Assembly (NCBI GenBank): GCA_003157175.1
Contig: PMIQ01000041.1
Location: forward strand, 11,084 to 19,286
Length of the DNA: 8,203 nucleotides
Direction: 5' to 3'
Source of the DNA: Chloroflexota bacterium
GTDB lineage: Bacteria > Chloroflexota > Limnocylindria > Limnocylindrales > CSP1-4
Shown: one piece after another, positions 6,328-8,203 of the stretch
Position numbering within the stretch: position 1 is the stretch's first letter
How the letters are laid out: each line of letters begins with the position of its first letter
Notes under the pieces: generated by a model
Databases searched by the model: none
Told to the model about the DNA's origin: nothing
Seen by the model: only the letters and a program-made list of their open reading frames with translations
Translations under genes and position numbers: made by a program

Positions 6328-7023
6328 CTACGGATTCAGATCCTCGACCGCGCCCGTCGAAAGGAAGACGACCTCCTCGGCGATGTTCGTGACGCGGTCG
6401 CCGATGCGCTCGAAGTGTTTGGCGGCGAACAGCAGCTGCGCGCCGGAGTCGACCCAGTCGGGCTCCGCGCGCATTCGTTCAAGCGTGCGCTCGAAGTAGG
6501 CGTGATAAAGCCGGTCGATCTCGTCGTCCACGGCTGCGACGCTTCGAGCGGCCGGCGCGTCGAGATCGACCAGAGCCAGCAGGACGCCGTGCAGGATGGT
6601 GCTGGCCAGCTCGCCCATTCGGTCCAGTCCGGCGCCGCCCGCTGGCCTGCCATCGATCTCGCTGTCGACCAGCCTGGCGGCCTGACGGGCGACGCCCGCA
6701 GCGTGGTCGCCGATGCGCTCGAGTTCGTACGTGACGTGGTACAGCGAAATCAGGAGCCGCAGATCTCCGGCGACGGGAGCCTGTGTGGCGATCGTGGTGA
6801 CTATCAGCGAGGTCAGTTCCGTCTGTGCCCGGTTGATCTGCGCGTCGTCGGCGACCACTGCCGCCGCTGCCTGGAGGTCCCGGCGTGACAGCGCGTCAAT
6901 GGCGCCGTCGATCGCGGCGGCCACGAGCTCGCCCATGCGAACCACACCGGCGCGAACCTGCGCCAGCTCGCCGTCGAAGACGTCCCTGTGACCATGGGCG
7001 ATGAAACGATCGTCGTCCCGCAC
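6328..7023 (-). CDS. phoU: PhoU, phosphate signalling and transport regulator
   Basis: PhoU is a cytoplasmic metal-binding helical protein that links Pst transporter activity to the Pho histidine kinase and dampens both signalling and uptake when phosphate is sufficient. The 231-residue product is two tandem PhoU repeats. The first starts near VFDGELAQVRAGVVRMG (15-31) and ends in YELERIGDHAAGVA (99-112). The second covers about 132-220 and contains FERIGDRVTNIAEEV (204-218). The paired E-x3-D motifs (E102/D106 and E205/D209) are the usual metal ligands. The start is GTG at 7023, with AGGGG six bases upstream, and the length is normal for the family. It is not in the pst operon but stands alone on the far side of the kinase gene, as in actinobacterial phoU-senX3 neighbourhoods. 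A sigma70-like promoter is visible upstream; I see no Pho box there. Confidence 0.95.
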   Translation of the reverse strand: MRDDDRFIAHGHRDVFDGELAQVRAGVVRMGELVAAAIDGAIDALSRRDLQAAAAVVADDAQINRAQTELTSLIVTTIATQAPVAGDLRLLISLYHVTYELERIGDHAAGVARQAARLVDSEIDGRPAGGAGLDRMGELASTILHGVLLALVDLDAPAARSVAAVDDEIDRLYHAYFERTLERMRAEPDWVDSGAQLLFAAKHFERIGDRVTNIAEEVVFLSTGAVEDLNP

Positions 7024-7109
7024 AACCGACCCCTACGAGCCTGGACGAGCCGTCGATCCGGGCGGGACTGCGCCAGCATCGACCCTCACGGCGACGGTTC
7101 CTGCCCGCA

Positions 7110-7138
7110 AGCATAATCGTCTCGTCGCGGTCGGTGAA
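7110..7138 (-). promoter_or_regulatory. Possible sigma70-type promoter of phoU
   Basis: On the minus strand TTCACC (7133-7138, four of six to the -35 consensus) is followed after 17 bases by TATGCT (7110-7115, four of six to the -10 consensus). Transcription would begin near 7103, giving a leader of about 80 bases before the GTG start. In a GC-rich genome this AT-richer patch stands out, but the match is modest. Confidence 0.4.
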
Positions 7139-7157
7139 ACGTGGTTCGGCGGGAGCG

Positions 7158-7358
7158 CTAAGCGTCAGGGGCGCCAAGTAGTTCCAGGATGGCGCAATAG
7201 GAGAGGTTCGTCCGTCGAGAGATCAGAGTTGCGACCCGGCGCGGGTCGCGCCGGACCCGGCCCGGCCGGGGGTAGCGGACGCGGGGCCATAGAGCCAGGG
7301 CTCGGGCGTAGTAGTCGGGTGCCGACTGTTGCGGTGCTGCATCTGCGGAGCTATTCAT
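7158..7358 (-). CDS. Small basic protein of unknown function (second of a pair)
   Basis: I do not recognise this 66-residue protein. The N-terminal third is polar (SSADAAPQQSAPDYYARAL). A strongly basic middle (RVRYPRPGRVRRDPRRV, 26-42) is followed by a helix-forming end, ATLISRRTNLSYCAILELLG (43-62), whose shape could suit a helix-turn-helix half or a protein-binding helix. The ATG at 7358 overlaps the end of the upstream small gene by eight bases in another frame, so the two are probably translated together. There is no clear ribosome site at optimal spacing; a GGAGG lies about 12 bases upstream. The basic charge suggests nucleic acid or membrane contact, but that is a guess. The overlap and the Pho box ahead of the pair support it being real. 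A chance open frame in GC-rich DNA remains possible. Confidence 0.55.
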   Translation of the reverse strand: MNSSADAAPQQSAPDYYARALALWPRVRYPRPGRVRRDPRRVATLISRRTNLSYCAILELLGAPDA

Positions 7359-7626
7359 CCACCATCACTACCTCCGGCCCGTCGGCCCAGTCCTCTACCG
7401 CCCTGTCGGGCTCGAGCTCCAGCCAGCGCATGGCGTAGGCCAGCTCGAGAACTTCCGCGGCGGAGCCAACGGCAGAGACTGGCGTCGCGAGCCGGCACAG
7501 CGACTCACGTCGATATGACTCGAGAAGGGCCACGCGGCTTCTGATCGGCTGGAGCTGGGCCCGAACGAGGGCAACCCGGTCGGCCAGCGCCGGCGCGGCC
7601 ACGGATTCCATTTCGACTAGCGGCAT
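7351..7626 (-). CDS. Small acidic helical protein of unknown function (first of a pair)
   Basis: I do not recognise this 91-residue protein. It is mostly helical: a stretch at about 12-48 (ADRVALVRAQLQPIRSRVAL and onwards) could form a helical hairpin or short coiled coil, and AAEVLELAYAMRWLELE (56-72) is an amphipathic helix. The tail (73-91) is acidic. There is no signal peptide or membrane segment. The ATG at 7626 is backed by an excellent ribosome site, AAAAGGAGG at 7637-7645, one of the best in the window, which argues for real and possibly strong translation. The gene lies downstream of a putative Pho box and overlaps the next small gene by eight bases. The likely arrangement is a two-gene unit switched on by phosphate limitation, with a function related to phosphate or stress unknown. 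Confidence 0.7.
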   Translation of the reverse strand: MPLVEMESVAAPALADRVALVRAQLQPIRSRVALLESYRRESLCRLATPVSAVGSAAEVLELAYAMRWLELEPDRAVEDWADGPEVVMVDE

Positions 7627-7636
7627 CGTCGATAGG

Positions 7637-7645
7637 CCTCCTTTT
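7637..7645 (-). promoter_or_regulatory. Strong ribosome binding site of the first small gene
   Basis: AAAAGGAGG on the minus strand is a long match to the anti-Shine-Dalgarno sequence and ends ten bases before ATG 7624-7626. It is the main evidence that the 91-residue frame is translated. Confidence 0.7.
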
Positions 7646-7708
7646 CCGCTGGGCGCGGCTGTCGACGCGAGTCCGACCGGCGGATGAGGCCGAGCGTGGC
7701 CGGGGTTC

Positions 7709-7736
7709 TTGATCGGCCCGTGAACCGGGGGTTAAC
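7709..7736 (-). promoter_or_regulatory. Putative Pho box upstream of the small-gene pair
   Basis: In the minus-strand sense GTTAAC (7731-7736) and GTTCAC (7720-7725) are exactly 11 bases apart, and a degenerate third unit GATCAA (7709-7714) follows at the same interval. This matches the unit and spacing of the boxes before pstS and the regulator gene. It ends about 83 bases before the ATG of the first small gene. No convincing -10 is seen at the position expected from the regulator's box. Confidence 0.55.
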
Positions 7737-7821
7737 GCAACGGCACATCGGGCGGGAAGCCGAAGGATGGCAATCGGAAAGACCCGGCCCCCTGACGTTC
7801 CCGTTGGCGGGGCTGCCGGCC

Positions 7822-7842
7822 GTTCACGTTCGGTTACGAACG
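7822..7842. other. Hairpin and half Pho-box-like repeat after the zinc-ribbon gene
   Basis: CGTTCG (7827-7832) and CGAACG (7837-7842) form a perfect 6-base stem with a GTTA loop, 16 bases past the stop codon of the zinc-ribbon gene. It has no T run on the minus strand, so it is a weak terminator candidate. The same segment holds GTTCACG (7822) and GTTACGA (7833), 11 bases apart, so it could instead be part of a longer regulator-binding region feeding the small genes. Confidence 0.35.
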
Positions 7843-7858
7843 ATCTAGGCGCCGACGG

Positions 7859-8203
7859 TCAGCGGGCGGTCCGGCTGACCAGCTTGTAGAGCGCAGCCCC
7901 GCAGCTCGGGCACGTGCCCGACAACGCGGATCCGCCGTTGGCCGTGACCACCGGCTTCGGGTCTACCATCTGGACGCGCTTCTTCTCGCGCAGGCAGTAA
8001 GCCTCGACAGGCTGCCCGCCGGCGGTCGCCGGTGCGGCGGCTGCCCTGCTCGGGCTGCTCTTGGTCGCGGCCTTCGCCGTGGCATTCGGGGCGGTCGGAG
8101 CGGACTTCGTCTCGGCCGCGGGCTTGACCACTGATTTCGCCGCGGGCTTCGTCGCCGGCTTAACCGCCGGCTTGGCGGCGGGCTTGGCCGCCGGCTTGAC
8201 CGC
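7859..8203 (-). CDS. DUF5679-like zinc-ribbon protein with Lys/Pro/Ala-rich N-terminal tail (5' end outside window)
   Basis: The visible 114 residues are the C-terminal part of a small protein of unknown function. The last 45 or so resemble the DUF5679 domain: AYCLREKKRVQMVDPKPV, then a TCPSCGAALYKL ending. This is a compact zinc-ribbon fold. The second knuckle, CPSC, is intact. The first has a single Cys (YCLRE) where a C-x2-C pair would be expected, so metal binding may be altered. Before it lies a long low-complexity tail, starting as tandem KPA(A/V/T) tetrapeptides and continuing as a Lys/Ala/Ser/Thr/Pro-rich stretch, like histone H1-type or nucleoid-protein tails that bind DNA. A GTG at 8131 could be a start, but the frame stays open with the same repeat up to the edge, so the true start is probably outside. 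No link to the phosphate genes is evident. Confidence 0.75.
   Translation of the reverse strand, partial: AVKPAAKPAAKPAVKPATKPAAKSVVKPAAETKSAPTAPNATAKAATKSSPSRAAAAPATAGGQPVEAYCLREKKRVQMVDPKPVVTANGGSALSGTCPSCGAALYKLVSRTAR
8132..8203 (-). repeat. Tandem 12-base repeat encoding KPA(A/V/T) units
   Basis: Six consecutive tetrapeptide units read from the right edge as AVKP, AAKP, AAKP, AVKP, ATKP, AAKS, and VVKP follows. The DNA is a degenerate 12-base repeat based on GCCAAGCCGGCG. It continues past the window edge, so its full copy number is unknown. Such tails vary in length by slippage between relatives. Confidence 0.8.

Noticed and set aside
7132..7150. Pho-box-like GTGAAAC and GTTCGGC before phoU
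   Set aside because: The units do not align at an 11-base interval with the GTTMAC pattern seen at the other three sites; a sigma70-like promoter explains the same bases better.
8132..8203. Tandem repeat considered as a CRISPR or mobile-element end
   Set aside because: The repeats are contiguous, 12 bases long and in frame with the zinc-ribbon gene, so they are a coding low-complexity tail without spacers or inverted termini.
1..8203. tRNA, rRNA, CRISPR array, insertion sequence or defence genes
   Set aside because: No cloverleaf, ribosomal RNA, repeat-spacer pattern, transposase motif or terminal inverted repeats were found on reading both strands.

Overview
The window is a phosphate-acquisition (Pho/Pst) locus from a strongly GC-rich bacterium. 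Protein style and layout suggest Chloroflexota or a related actinobacterium-like lineage: a SenX3-type kinase with a single membrane anchor, GTTCAC-type Pho boxes, and a Lys/Pro/Ala-rich tail on a small zinc-ribbon protein. That placement is inference; nothing in the window, such as an rRNA gene, fixes it.

Layout. On the minus strand, read from right to left between 4850 and 1, lie a DUF47/PhoU-like protein, an OmpR/PhoB-type winged-helix regulator, pstS, pstC, pstA and the first 82 codons of pstB, which runs off the left edge. pstC-pstA and pstA-pstB are joined by 4-base ATGA overlaps. pstS is separated from pstC by a gap holding two mutually exclusive hairpins. On the plus strand, 5014-6279 encodes a PhoR/SenX3-like histidine kinase, divergent from the DUF47 gene and convergent with phoU (6328-7023, minus). 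To the right of phoU are two small overlapping minus-strand genes of unknown function (7158-7626) and the C-terminal part of a DUF5679-like zinc-ribbon protein that enters from the right edge.

How it works together. PstS would capture phosphate outside the membrane and PstCAB import it. PhoU and the kinase would relay transporter status. A winged-helix regulator would bind Pho boxes. Three upstream regions carry direct repeats of a GTTMAC-like unit every 11 bp, the geometry of known Pho boxes: before the regulator gene, before pstS and before the small-gene pair. This predicts one regulon that includes the two unknown small genes.

Most unusual point: the only response regulator in the window has a receiver-like domain without a recognisable phospho-acceptor Asp or the conserved Lys. 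The canonical-looking kinase therefore has no canonical partner here. Either the true RegX3/PhoB partner lies elsewhere, or signalling to this regulator does not use standard phosphotransfer.
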